Both the position numbers and the translations under genes were made by a program. Positions 1 to 8,072 of a stretch of DNA of 64,000 nucleotides are shown piece after piece. The notes below the pieces were generated by a model. The model did no database searches and had not been told where the DNA came from. It saw only the letters and a program-made list of their open reading frames with translations. Each line of letters begins with the position of its first letter. The stretch's first letter is position 1. The DNA comes from G963422705 sp963422705 (GTDB lineage Bacteria > Poribacteria > WGA-4E > WGA-3G). The stretch covers positions 2,790,001 through 2,854,000 of the forward strand of contig OY730443.1 in NCBI GenBank assembly GCA_963422705.1. The letters run 5' to 3'.

Positions 1-688
1 GTGCCAGACACCAAGAATCTACGCAATGCGCATCAAAGGGTTCTGATAACTTCTTCGAGGACTTCTTGAGACCTAACCTATCCCGTATCTCTTTGGTTTC
101 CCACCCCTGTAAAGTGTAGAGTTCCCAACGCTGTTGGATTTCGCGATAGAACCACTGTTTACCGACTTCCAAAGGACTAAACGATTGATTCCACTTCTTT
201 GCACGGTGTATCGTCCGCGCCTTAATATCTTCAACGCAGACATGCGTGAGTCGATAGAGTTTAGAAAGCCAATCAAGAACCCTTAACTTCCAATCCCATC
301 TCGCACGCGTGCCAGCAGGGACGCGGGCTTTGTTCGCAAGACGGTTCGTCCGGTTCTTGCGATTCGGACACTTTCGTGAACGCCGACTTCTACGCAACTC
401 TCGACGCTTTGCCACTTGCTTACCGACACCCCCGTGAGCGTCTGACTGAACATTCAAATAGGTATGAGATGCTGATTTGACGGTAAAGCCTTCTTTCTTG
501 CTACCGGGTTCTACACCGACGACGATATCTTGCGTGTATTCGGCTTCTGTCACATAGTTAAGCCTGATACAAAAGATACCATTTGACCAATAGGGCGTGG
601 CGAAACCTTTCTTAATCAGCACGCCCGCCTTGTTCGCATGCGTCGGCATCAACAAGGCACCTGTTTGACTCGTCACCGGAACAAACAT
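1..688 (-). CDS. isrB: IsrB-type RNA-guided nickase (RRXRR/RuvC, no HNH), 3' end outside window
   Basis: Reading from ATG at 688 gives 229 codons that stay open to the window edge. The N terminus carries an LLMP (PLMP-type) motif near residue 12, followed by RuvC-I (GVEPGSKKEG, near residue 53), an arginine-rich bridge helix (RRELRRSRRSRK), RuvC-II (VCVEDIKA) and RuvC-III (FDAHCVDSW). Between RuvC-II and RuvC-III there are only about 65 residues and no HNH motif, which separates IsrB from IscB. IsrB proteins of IS200/IS605-type elements use an upstream omega-RNA to nick DNA. An RBS-like aaGGGAGa lies about 10 bases before the ATG. The start is firm; the C-terminal part is not in the window, so activity cannot be judged. 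Confidence 0.85.
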   Translation of the reverse strand, partial: MFVPVTSQTGALLMPTHANKAGVLIKKGFATPYWSNGIFCIRLNYVTEAEYTQDIVVGVEPGSKKEGFTVKSASHTYLNVQSDAHGGVGKQVAKRRELRRSRRSRKCPNRKNRTNRLANKARVPAGTRARWDWKLRVLDWLSKLYRLTHVCVEDIKARTIHRAKKWNQSFSPLEVGKQWFYREIQQRWELYTLQGWETKEIRDRLGLKKSSKKLSEPFDAHCVDSWCLA

Positions 689-892
689 CGTTTGTAATCT
701 CCCTTACGGGTTGTATATTGCCCCTTCCAGATCGCAATATCGTAGCGTGAATCGGACGAGGGGAGTATCCGAAACATTGTTTAGGCACCCACGCCCAGAT
801 AAAGCGATATTTTACTGTAGAAAATAGTTTAACTTGTGGAGTGAACGTTTGGTATACGCTTCGCACAAGCCCCCGACTTCAGTCGGGGGTTA
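689..892 (-). ncRNA. HEARO-type omega-RNA upstream of isrB
   Basis: The 200 bases directly 5' of isrB on the minus strand contain no ORF but are structured. The distal end is a strong hairpin at 870-889 (CCCCCGAC...GTCGGGGG), followed by GC-rich segments that run to the isrB RBS. In IscB/IsrB elements this position is occupied by the HEARO/omega-RNA, whose guide lies at the distal (5') end, here next to about 893-910. The assignment rests on position and hairpin; the exact 5' end and fold were not computed. Confidence 0.65.
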
Positions 893-1159
893 TTGACTTT
901 CCTTCACTACCTCATTAAAAGTAATGCTCCCGTTTTGGCTCATGGAATTCGGTTTTATGGTTCCACAATGCTGGCGTTCTATAATAAAAAACTTGAAAAA
1001 TAGTCGGGTTTGTGATAATTTTGCAACAGGGCACATAGCAAGGAAATAATAGCATATATCGCGCATAATAGGCAAGCGCTATTCAAAATCGGCACAGATT
1101 GTCACATTTATTGAGATGAACACGGTTGCACCGGCGAAATGGGAACAAATCGAGGTAAA

Positions 1160-1201
1160 ATGCGAGGACGGCATTCTGCGATGCGAGGATGGCATTCTGC
1201 C
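1160..1201. repeat. Two tandem 21-bp repeats
   Basis: Two copies of a 21-bp unit beginning ATGCGAGGA and ending GGCATTCTGC lie head to tail, differing at two positions. They sit about 60 bp upstream of the flavin monooxygenase start. The rest of 893-1257 holds no gene that I can support. Confidence 0.6.
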
Positions 1202-1257
1202 GGTGCTTTACGTCACACTAGCTTTATCGCTTTAATCGACGAGAAAGGAGTTTATCC

Positions 1258-2316
1258 ATGGAACTCGGTTTTTTCACAATGCCTTTGCATCCCCCTGGGA
1301 GTGACACCACCAAAACATTAGACGACGATATGGAACAAATGGTAACGCTAGATAGGCTGGGTTACAAAGAAGCCTATATTGGTGAACATTTCACTTTCAC
1401 ATGGGAGAATATACCATCCCCAGATCTTTTTATCGCGAAGGCAGTAGCCCTGACAAAAAATATCATCTTTGGCACGGGTATCACCTGTATGCCAATACAT
1501 AACCCTGCAGTCGTCGCGCATCGGATTGCGCAACTGGACCATCTCGCACATGGCCGTTTTCATTGGGGCGTCGGTTCAAGTTCGACACCCAGCGATGCAG
1601 AGATGTTTCTGGCAGAAGGCGACAGGCGGCAGTCGACACGTGAAGGGATTGATGCAGTTCTTAAAATTTGGGATAATCCGGAGCCCGGGCACTATAAAAC
1701 CGATTTCTGGGAATTTAAGATTCCTGAACCCCGGCCGGACATCGTCAGCATTCACATGAAGCCGTATCAGAAACCGCACCCTCCGATTGCGATGGCTGGC
1801 TCCTCGCCCAAATCTGACACGCTCATCCTTGCGGGCGAGCGCGGTTGGATTCCGATGAGCATTAACCTCGCACCCGTTTCTGTCATCAAAACGCATTGGG
1901 ACGCGGTAGAGGAAGGGGCTGCCAAAACAGGGTACTCACCGTGTCGTTCAACCTGGCGGATTGCGAGGGAAGTATACGTTGCGGATACCAACGAGCAGGC
2001 GCGAAAAGAGGCACGCGAAGGGACTCTCGGCCGCGATTTTAGAGATTACTGGTTTAAACTGTTTGGATGGGAAAAGTTCAAGCAAGAACCAGACATCCCC
2101 GATGTTGAATCGTGCATTGAAACCCTATTGGATACGTTGTGGATTGTCGGCAGCCCTGAACATGTCACCAACCGCCTCCGAGAACTTCATGACAGCGTTG
2201 GTGGATTTGGGGTGTTACTCGCTATGGGGCATGAGTGGGAACCTAAGGAGCAGTGGCTAAACTCAATGGAACTCCTGCAGAATGAAGTCATGCCGGAGCT
2301 GGCAGATTTGACTTAA
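1258..2316 (+). CDS. LLM-class flavin-dependent oxidoreductase (luciferase-like)
   Basis: The 352-residue product has the bacterial luciferase-like TIM-barrel pattern: an N-terminal MELGFFTMPLHPPG strand, GYKEAYIGEHF near residue 35, and a central VGSSSTPSDAEMF segment. Proteins of this family use reduced FMN or F420 to oxidise a substrate that the sequence does not reveal. The start follows a good RBS (AAAGGAG, 7 bases before ATG). The gene stands with a sugar isomerase-like gene 120 bp downstream on the same strand. Length is normal for the family. Substrate is unknown; family membership is secure. Confidence 0.85.
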   Translation: MELGFFTMPLHPPGSDTTKTLDDDMEQMVTLDRLGYKEAYIGEHFTFTWENIPSPDLFIAKAVALTKNIIFGTGITCMPIHNPAVVAHRIAQLDHLAHGRFHWGVGSSSTPSDAEMFLAEGDRRQSTREGIDAVLKIWDNPEPGHYKTDFWEFKIPEPRPDIVSIHMKPYQKPHPPIAMAGSSPKSDTLILAGERGWIPMSINLAPVSVIKTHWDAVEEGAAKTGYSPCRSTWRIAREVYVADTNEQARKEAREGTLGRDFRDYWFKLFGWEKFKQEPDIPDVESCIETLLDTLWIVGSPEHVTNRLRELHDSVGGFGVLLAMGHEWEPKEQWLNSMELLQNEVMPELADLT

Positions 2317-2434
2317 CGCTATCGCAGCCACACGCACAATGCCCCCTGGTGTCGACGGACGATGGATAACCGAAGAATCTCCTGAACGCCATGCCTCACT
2401 TGATAAGAAATTCAACGTTAATAGGAGATACCGC

Positions 2435-3241
2435 ATGAAAATTGGATTGATGGAAGGAACCATTCGTCGACAGACGTTAGACGAAGCGCTTGATACTATT
2501 GTGAAACACGGCATCTACCACTTGCAATATCATGTCCCCGCATCCGGGCCATCGCTCGCCGAAATTCGCAAAGAGATGGATTCACGACAGATAACCATCT
2601 CCGCCCTCTCAGGCACCTACAACATGATTGACACGGATGTTCAGAAACGTCATGATGGATTGCGTATGTTGCGCCGGGTGGCAGCGGCGTGTGAACCCCT
2701 CGGAACATCAATCATTACCCTCTGTACTGGTAGCCGGGACACGGACAGTATGTGGCGCGCCCATCCGGATAATAATACCGACGCCGCCTGGCGGGATTTG
2801 GTTGATTCCATGGAGCAGGCACTCGGCGTCGCGGCGGAGTACGGTGTTACGCTCGCCCTGGAGCCCGAAGTGGCCAACGTTGTCGATACTGCGAAAAAAG
2901 CCCGGCGCCTTCTTGATGAGATGCAATCACCGTTCCTGAAAGTCGTAATCGATGGCGCCAACATCTTTCACACAGGAGAACTGCCACACATGCGCGAGAT
3001 TCTTAAGGAGGCATTTGAACTTCTCGGCCCCGATATCGTGCTTGCACACGCAAAGGACCTGAATCGAGACGGCCAAGCAGGGCACCTTGCTGCAGGAACA
3101 GGACTATTGGATTATGAACAGTATCTCGGTTTACTGAATCAGGTAGGCTATCGCGGTGCCGTCGTCTTGCATGGGTTGTCCGAAGAACAGGTGCCTTATT
3201 GTACCGAATTCCTTCGCCAGAAACTCGCCGCCATTTTGTAG
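2435..3241 (+). CDS. Sugar phosphate isomerase/epimerase-like TIM-barrel protein
   Basis: From ATG at 2435 the product is 268 residues. This start is preferred over one 96 bases upstream because ATAGGAGAT precedes it. The sequence shows the xylose isomerase-like/AP endonuclease family 2 barrel: LALEPE near residue 150, a metal-site VIDGANIF segment, and LAHAKDLN. Such enzymes isomerise or epimerise sugars, or act on inositol derivatives, using a divalent metal. It follows the flavin monooxygenase gene and probably shares its transcript. Substrate cannot be assigned. Confidence 0.8.
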   Translation: MKIGLMEGTIRRQTLDEALDTIVKHGIYHLQYHVPASGPSLAEIRKEMDSRQITISALSGTYNMIDTDVQKRHDGLRMLRRVAAACEPLGTSIITLCTGSRDTDSMWRAHPDNNTDAAWRDLVDSMEQALGVAAEYGVTLALEPEVANVVDTAKKARRLLDEMQSPFLKVVIDGANIFHTGELPHMREILKEAFELLGPDIVLAHAKDLNRDGQAGHLAAGTGLLDYEQYLGLLNQVGYRGAVVLHGLSEEQVPYCTEFLRQKLAAIL

Positions 3242-3349
3242 GTATATCCCCCGAAGCACAATTTTTTCCAGACGCTTCACACGGGCATACAATTTTTGGC
3301 GCAAAGGCTGTCGCCAGTGTGAGGCCATTTTACATGGGAAGTATATCAA

Positions 3350-4237
3350 ATGAAATTAGATAGTATTGTCAGAGACTTGGATTCATATTTTAGGATCTAT
3401 GATTTTCCGCCTGATATGCCATTCAGTTCGCTTGTGCCTAAGGTATATAAATCATATCAGATTTGCGTAAAGGACTATATGACTCCCGATTTTTTGAATA
3501 GGTTCCATGGATTGATGTTGAATAATGGTGAAAATGTTAGAAAGATTTACACAATCGTGTTCCTCAGTGAGGAGATAGACAAGGTATTAGATCGAGATGA
3601 AAGCGATATCTTGCTAATTTCACATCATCCTTTAAATATGGAGACCGGCAGAAGAGGTTTTTTACCTCTTTCTGAAAATTACCTAAAAGAGATGCATAAA
3701 AGGTCAATTTCAGTTTATATATTACATACGCCCCTTGATGTACATGAACGCGTTTCAACCGCTGGAGCCTTATCAAAAGCGTTGGATTTGGAGGTGACAA
3801 AACGATATTATGAACTATCAATAGGATTTGGTGGTCTCTATGGAAACTTTGATCAACCCATTAAATTTCAAGATTTTCTTAATACCGTATCTCATATAAC
3901 AGATGTAAATGATTTGAATTTTATCGCTCGTCAAGAGTTTGTAAATAAATTAGGAATTCTGCCCGGTGGTACAACAGTAGAGGGTATATTAGAGACCTCT
4001 GATTTGGGTTGTGACACATTACTTACTGGCACTTATTACAATCAGATACAAAACGAAATTGGTAAGCAACACCGCGAGGAATTTGAAAAAATACAAGACG
4101 ATCTGGAAATCAATGTCATTGAATGTTACCATTATGCCTCAGAAGCAATTGTGATGAAAACAGATATGATTAATCTTTGCAGAAATCATTTTAGTCTTGA
4201 ATGTGAATTTATACCTCAAGATGATCCTTGGTATTAA
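3350..4237 (+). CDS. NIF3-like dinuclear metal-centre protein
   Basis: The 295-residue product has the NIF3/GTP cyclohydrolase 1 type 2-like signature: DILLISHHPL near residue 85, HTPLDVHERVSTAGAL near 126, and a C-terminal HYASEAIVMKT that corresponds to the GHxxSE/TE region. These residues normally bind two metals in a hexameric enzyme of uncertain substrate. The gene is AT-rich compared with the preceding two genes, as is the region to about 6500, which suggests separate acquisition. It precedes the small peptide gene and adenylating enzyme by about 500 bp. Family call is fairly firm; role is unknown. Confidence 0.7.
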   Translation: MKLDSIVRDLDSYFRIYDFPPDMPFSSLVPKVYKSYQICVKDYMTPDFLNRFHGLMLNNGENVRKIYTIVFLSEEIDKVLDRDESDILLISHHPLNMETGRRGFLPLSENYLKEMHKRSISVYILHTPLDVHERVSTAGALSKALDLEVTKRYYELSIGFGGLYGNFDQPIKFQDFLNTVSHITDVNDLNFIARQEFVNKLGILPGGTTVEGILETSDLGCDTLLTGTYYNQIQNEIGKQHREEFEKIQDDLEINVIECYHYASEAIVMKTDMINLCRNHFSLECEFIPQDDPWY

Positions 4238-4727
4238 TTTGTTCGGGAAAATAGATGGAAGGGTAAGTTGATTAGACCTGCGAAATTAAAACAGAGAAAT
4301 AAATATCCAGTCATTTCGCTATCTTAGGGCCGTTCTGGTAGACTTCCACAACAATATGGAGTTGGTACAGAACAGTTGGAGAATGAGTTTAATCTGACAG
4401 TTCTTAAAACGAGAAGTGCTTACAATCCCAACAATGGATTTATCGAAACCTTAAATCCCGTGTTGAGGATGTGTAAAACCTTCCTCACATGTCTCAAGGT
4501 TGGGACATCAACCTTGGGAGGAGAAGGTGTGAGACTTGCTATTGCAAGCAACCTTCATTAATCCCACAATCTCCCTGCACAGTGGACCTAAGAGTCTTAT
4601 AGCTTGTTGGGAGAGTATGTCTATTTACTGTATGGAGTTGACTGTGAGAACCGACATTTCTAGTCTTTTCTGGGAACTGATCATCTCACATTTCATTTCT
4701 AAACTTTCCTATTAAAGGAGAAGTATA
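4238..4727 (+). other. AT-rich non-coding stretch with a hairpin
   Basis: No convincing gene lies between the NIF3-like gene and the 58-codon gene. A hairpin with 8-bp arms at 4495-4502 and 4509-4516 (CAAGGTTG...CAACCTTG) is nested in a longer region rich in complementary CCTTC/GAAGG pairs. A 61-codon ORF at 4376-4561 overlaps the hairpin and lacks a ribosome binding site, so I do not annotate it. Confidence 0.4.
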
Positions 4728-4904
4728 ATGATTGTAGAAAAAAGTCTGGACATTAAAGCCCCGGCAGAATGCCTTAAGGAAGGAAGTGAACTGCTACAGC
4801 TCGCTTATGAAGAAAGGGGCATCGAAACTCATATTTCTACTGATCTAGTGGTATCTGCCGATGCGGTTGATTTTCTTACTCAATCACATCGGATTAATGA
4901 TTAG
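4728..4904 (+). CDS. 58-residue small protein, candidate precursor or carrier peptide
   Basis: A short ORF begins MIVEKSLDIKAPAECL and ends LTQSHRIND. It has a strong RBS (AAAGGAG, 7 bases before ATG), it is followed 7 bases later by a perfect 20-bp hairpin, and the next gene is a PaaK-like adenylating enzyme. It is acidic, has one cysteine (residue 15) and no signal peptide or membrane segment. Context allows a substrate peptide for the ligase, a regulator, or an unrelated small protein. I recognise no family. Confidence 0.5.
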   Translation: MIVEKSLDIKAPAECLKEGSELLQLAYEERGIETHISTDLVVSADAVDFLTQSHRIND

Positions 4905-4911
4905 TACCTAA

Positions 4912-4958
4912 CCTATGATAAAGAGGTTGGAGCAAGATTCCAACCTCTTTATCATAGG
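4912..4958 (+). terminator. Perfect 20-bp hairpin, attenuator or terminator
   Basis: Arms 4912-4931 and 4939-4958 are exactly complementary over 20 bp with a 7-base loop. There is no U tract directly after the stem, so it may stop or attenuate transcription poorly or act as a processing site. It separates the small peptide gene from the adenylating-enzyme gene. Confidence 0.6.
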
Positions 4959-5055
4959 AGAGACGTTAGTTGATGTTGTGGGATGAGGTGTGTTATCAAT
5001 ACTGACAGCAGTGAGTCCATAGCAGGCAAGAGTTATAACTATAGGATTTATCTTG

Positions 5056-6381
5056 ATGAGTATATACGATCGAACAGGAGCTGTTGCAGAATTACGCCAG
5101 CAGTTCCTCCAAACTACGGTGGAGCATGCTTGGCAATATTCTCCTTTTTATAGAGATCTGTGGGGTGAGGTATATCCAGAAGTCCAAACCACAGAAGACT
5201 TACAAGGATTACCTATCATTAAAAAGGATACGCTACAGCAAAATCTGGATAATATGGTAACCACCAAGCAGATGCCTGACTTTATACAATTTACTGGCGG
5301 AACCTTATCAGCCCCAGCTTTACGTTTCCGGAACTTTAGGGAATGTCAAACCCGTAGCGAACGTAATAAGATTCTTAATCAGTTGAGCGGTAAAGAACGG
5401 AAACTATATCTTCATATGATCAATCCTATGAATGGACCAGAGTTATCAGTTCCGGGGTGGCCGAGTATTGTTGTTCCTTTAGTCCTGGAAAAACATTTTG
5501 CACAAGTGGATCGATTACTCAGAAAAGAATTTGAGTTTGAAGATCATGAGTCTCGGGTATCTACGATTATTAGTGGTTTAGACCGTCTAAAAATGCTTAC
5601 TGCCTTCTTTTTAGAGCAAGATACTGATTTCTCTCAATACAATGTTACCACGATAATGTCCTCAGCTGCTTATCTTACACGTCGTTGGCGACGGATTTTT
5701 GAAGAATCTTGGAATGCTCGCGTTGTCCATTATTATGGACTCTCTGAGGTCTCCGAAGGGCGAGGCATTCCTTGCAATCATTGTGGTGCATATCATTGTC
5801 AACCCATTGCGGTCCCTGAGGTCATTTCACTTCAAGATGGTAAACCTGTAGAGCAAGGTATCGGCGTGCTGGTTTTAACCACGCTATATCCCTTTGTACA
5901 ACTTCAGCCCATGATTCGATATTGGACTGATGATGTTGTCGAGATCGGTTCTCAGTGTGAGCAGGTTAATGATTTGGGATTTATATTTAAGGGTAGGAGA
6001 CTTCAATCAATCATCGAAGAAATAGATGGTACTACCTATTTCTTATTATTTCCCACGGATATCGTCGATATTTTGGATGAGTTACCTGAAATAGCTATTG
6101 AACCAGAATCTCTGATTCAGGGACTCAAGTCTCAAGATGTCGGCTATCATAAATGGAGTGCGGGGAGTCGCATTACAAAGGGGCTTATCGAACTTGATTT
6201 GCACATTGAACTTAAGTATTCTCCATTTCTTTACCCAGATCGAAGTGACTATCTGCGGGCATATATTACTCGAAAATTGAAAGAACGGAATAAAGACTTC
6301 AAGAATTTGATGGATAGTGATCGTTTGAAATTCAGCGTCTTGTTTCATCCTCCCGACTCATTAAACAAAGTGATCGTATAA
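5056..6381 (+). CDS. PaaK/CapK-like adenylate-forming ligase
   Basis: The 441-residue product resembles phenylacetate-CoA ligase-type enzymes. It opens with the family HAWQYSPFYRDLW stretch (near residue 24), has a glycine/threonine loop FTGGTLSAP near 90, HYYGLSEVSEG near 228 and the hinge IFKGRRLQSIIEE near 318. A C..CG.YHC cluster (CNHCGAYHC) sits where PaaK relatives carry a metal-binding insertion. These enzymes activate a carboxylate with ATP, often passing it to a thiol. ATG at 5056 is chosen over TTG at 5053; AGGA lies 10 bases upstream. Substrate is unknown; the neighbouring 58-residue protein is a possible partner. Confidence 0.7.
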   Translation: MSIYDRTGAVAELRQQFLQTTVEHAWQYSPFYRDLWGEVYPEVQTTEDLQGLPIIKKDTLQQNLDNMVTTKQMPDFIQFTGGTLSAPALRFRNFRECQTRSERNKILNQLSGKERKLYLHMINPMNGPELSVPGWPSIVVPLVLEKHFAQVDRLLRKEFEFEDHESRVSTIISGLDRLKMLTAFFLEQDTDFSQYNVTTIMSSAAYLTRRWRRIFEESWNARVVHYYGLSEVSEGRGIPCNHCGAYHCQPIAVPEVISLQDGKPVEQGIGVLVLTTLYPFVQLQPMIRYWTDDVVEIGSQCEQVNDLGFIFKGRRLQSIIEEIDGTTYFLLFPTDIVDILDELPEIAIEPESLIQGLKSQDVGYHKWSAGSRITKGLIELDLHIELKYSPFLYPDRSDYLRAYITRKLKERNKDFKNLMDSDRLKFSVLFHPPDSLNKVIV

Positions 6382-6619
6382 ATACTAAATTTTCGACAAT
6401 CGTACTCGCTTTTGAATATCAGATGCGAATCTACAAATTGCAGCGGGGATATTCAGCGAAATTTGAACTTAAATTGCAGATTTGTTATAATAGATAGAGG
6501 GAAAGCTAGGACGCCCTCTAAAGCGATGAACTTCTTGAAACTTGAAGACATTTTAGTTACTTCGCAGCTTGCTGCACCGGCTTTTATACACAATTAAGGA
6601 GGTTAAGGAGGAACACGTG

Positions 6620-7297
6620 ATGAATCAGAAAACACCTATTGAGGAACAAATTGATCTCCCCTTCGTTGAATCGCTCCGGATTAGTTTTCAGAGCCTGAAA
6701 ATTCGATTTGGACGTTCAATTATCACAACAGCCGGGATTACGCTAGGAATCGCGTTCCTCGTCTCGGTATGGACGAACAATGAAATCGACCTGGCACTAC
6801 AAGAGAGCGGGCGGCAATCAACAATTAACACTTTTGAAGAGGCCCCGGAACAGGGCATTTCCACAAAAGATATATGGTTAATTATCATGTCGCTCATCGT
6901 GTGTGTTGTCGGCATTGCAAACTCGATGCTGATGGCGGTGACAGAGAGATTTCGTGAAATCGGCACGATGAAATGTCTGGGTGCGCTAGACGGGTTTGTG
7001 GTACGGCTCTTCCTGCTTGAATCCGGATTTCAAGGGTTTTCAGGCGCCCTGATTGGTGCCTTTATCGGTACCCTCGGTGCTGTGCTTTTGGGGCTCAAGA
7101 ACTATGGGCTAGACCTGTTTTTCTATTTTCCGTTGTTGCCCGCGCAACCTGAAACCGGAACGATGCAGCTTGGCGTGATAATTATCATCTTCCTCGGATG
7201 TATCCTCGGCATGATTTTGGCCGTCATCGGCTCATCATTCCCCGCATGGCGCGCGGCGAAGCTACCGCCTGCCGAAGCGATGCGGACAGAGGTGTAG
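6620..7297 (+). CDS. MacB/FtsX-like ABC transporter permease, short form
   Basis: From ATG at 6620 (preceded by AAGGAGG) the product is 225 residues. It starts with a MacB-type N terminus and a membrane segment near residues 38-53, then goes almost directly to the C-terminal FtsX domain with three membrane segments (from about residues 98, 143 and 192) and the coupling motif GTMKCLGAL near 119. The roughly 150-200-residue periplasmic domain normally inserted after the first helix is missing. It pairs with the ATPase gene 34 bp downstream. The short form could be a complete small permease or an internal deletion. Confidence 0.75.
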   Translation: MNQKTPIEEQIDLPFVESLRISFQSLKIRFGRSIITTAGITLGIAFLVSVWTNNEIDLALQESGRQSTINTFEEAPEQGISTKDIWLIIMSLIVCVVGIANSMLMAVTERFREIGTMKCLGALDGFVVRLFLLESGFQGFSGALIGAFIGTLGAVLLGLKNYGLDLFFYFPLLPAQPETGTMQLGVIIIIFLGCILGMILAVIGSSFPAWRAAKLPPAEAMRTEV

Positions 7298-7331
7298 TGC
7301 GAAAGAGAAAGGACTTCTAAAAAGGAAAACT

Positions 7332-8060
7332 ATGGCTGACATTGTTGTCAAAACCGAAGATGTCGTCAAAGAATATCGAATGGGTTCAAACGTTCTTCGC
7401 GCTTTGAACGGTATCAATATTGAAATTAACCGTGGCGAATACATTTCATTGATGGGGCCCTCCGGATCCGGCAAATCAACACTCTTTAATATGATAGGTG
7501 CCCTAGACAGGCCAACGGAGGGACAAGTTTACATTGATGGACAAAATATGTCAAAACTGTCCCAAAGGCAGATTGCCGCGTTTCGGTGCCATCGCGTCGG
7601 ATACATTTTTCAGAGCTATAACCTATTGCATGTGCGCAGCGCGCACGGAAATGTAACGCTGCCGATGATTTTTGCCGGCATTTCTGAAAAGCAGCGCAAT
7701 GAAAAAGCAGAAAAATTGCTTGACATGGTAGGGTTAGGCGATAGAATTTATCACCTACCTGATGAACTTTCGGGGGGGCAACGTCAGCGTGTCGCAATTG
7801 CGAGGGCACTCGCCAATGACCCGAGCATCATACTCGCTGATGAACCGACGGCAAACCTTGATACGATTACAGGGAGAGAAATTATAGACCTGATTAAGGA
7901 ATTGAATATTGAACAAGGCGTTACCGTTATCTCTGCGACACACGACCTCAAGATGCTTGATGTCTCGGATCGCATCGTTGATATCCGCGATGGGCTCGTC
8001 GAGCGCGTCAGAAACCGCGACGAAATCGAGATTGAGATTGGCGAGGTTGGCAGCGAGTAA
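7332..8060 (+). CDS. MacB/LolD-type ABC transporter ATP-binding protein
   Basis: The 242-residue protein has every expected motif: Walker A GPSGSGKST near residue 43, Q-loop GYIFQSYNLL near 94, signature LSGGQRQRVAIARAL near 144, Walker B IILADEPTANLD near 164 and the SATHD switch histidine near 201. It would drive the adjacent FtsX-like permease, probably exporting a lipid, peptide or small molecule or performing mechanotransmission as MacB does. No membrane-fusion or outer-membrane partner is next to it. Confidence 0.9.
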   Translation: MADIVVKTEDVVKEYRMGSNVLRALNGINIEINRGEYISLMGPSGSGKSTLFNMIGALDRPTEGQVYIDGQNMSKLSQRQIAAFRCHRVGYIFQSYNLLHVRSAHGNVTLPMIFAGISEKQRNEKAEKLLDMVGLGDRIYHLPDELSGGQRQRVAIARALANDPSIILADEPTANLDTITGREIIDLIKELNIEQGVTVISATHDLKMLDVSDRIVDIRDGLVERVRNRDEIEIEIGEVGSE

Positions 8061-8072
8061 AAGGATTTGGGG

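Noticed and set aside
1139..1321. 60-codon plus ORF over the tandem repeats
   Set aside because: It overlaps the start of the flavin monooxygenase gene in another frame and has no RBS.
4376..4561. 61-codon plus-strand ORF
   Set aside because: No RBS and it overlaps a hairpin; the nearby 4728 ORF has much better signals.
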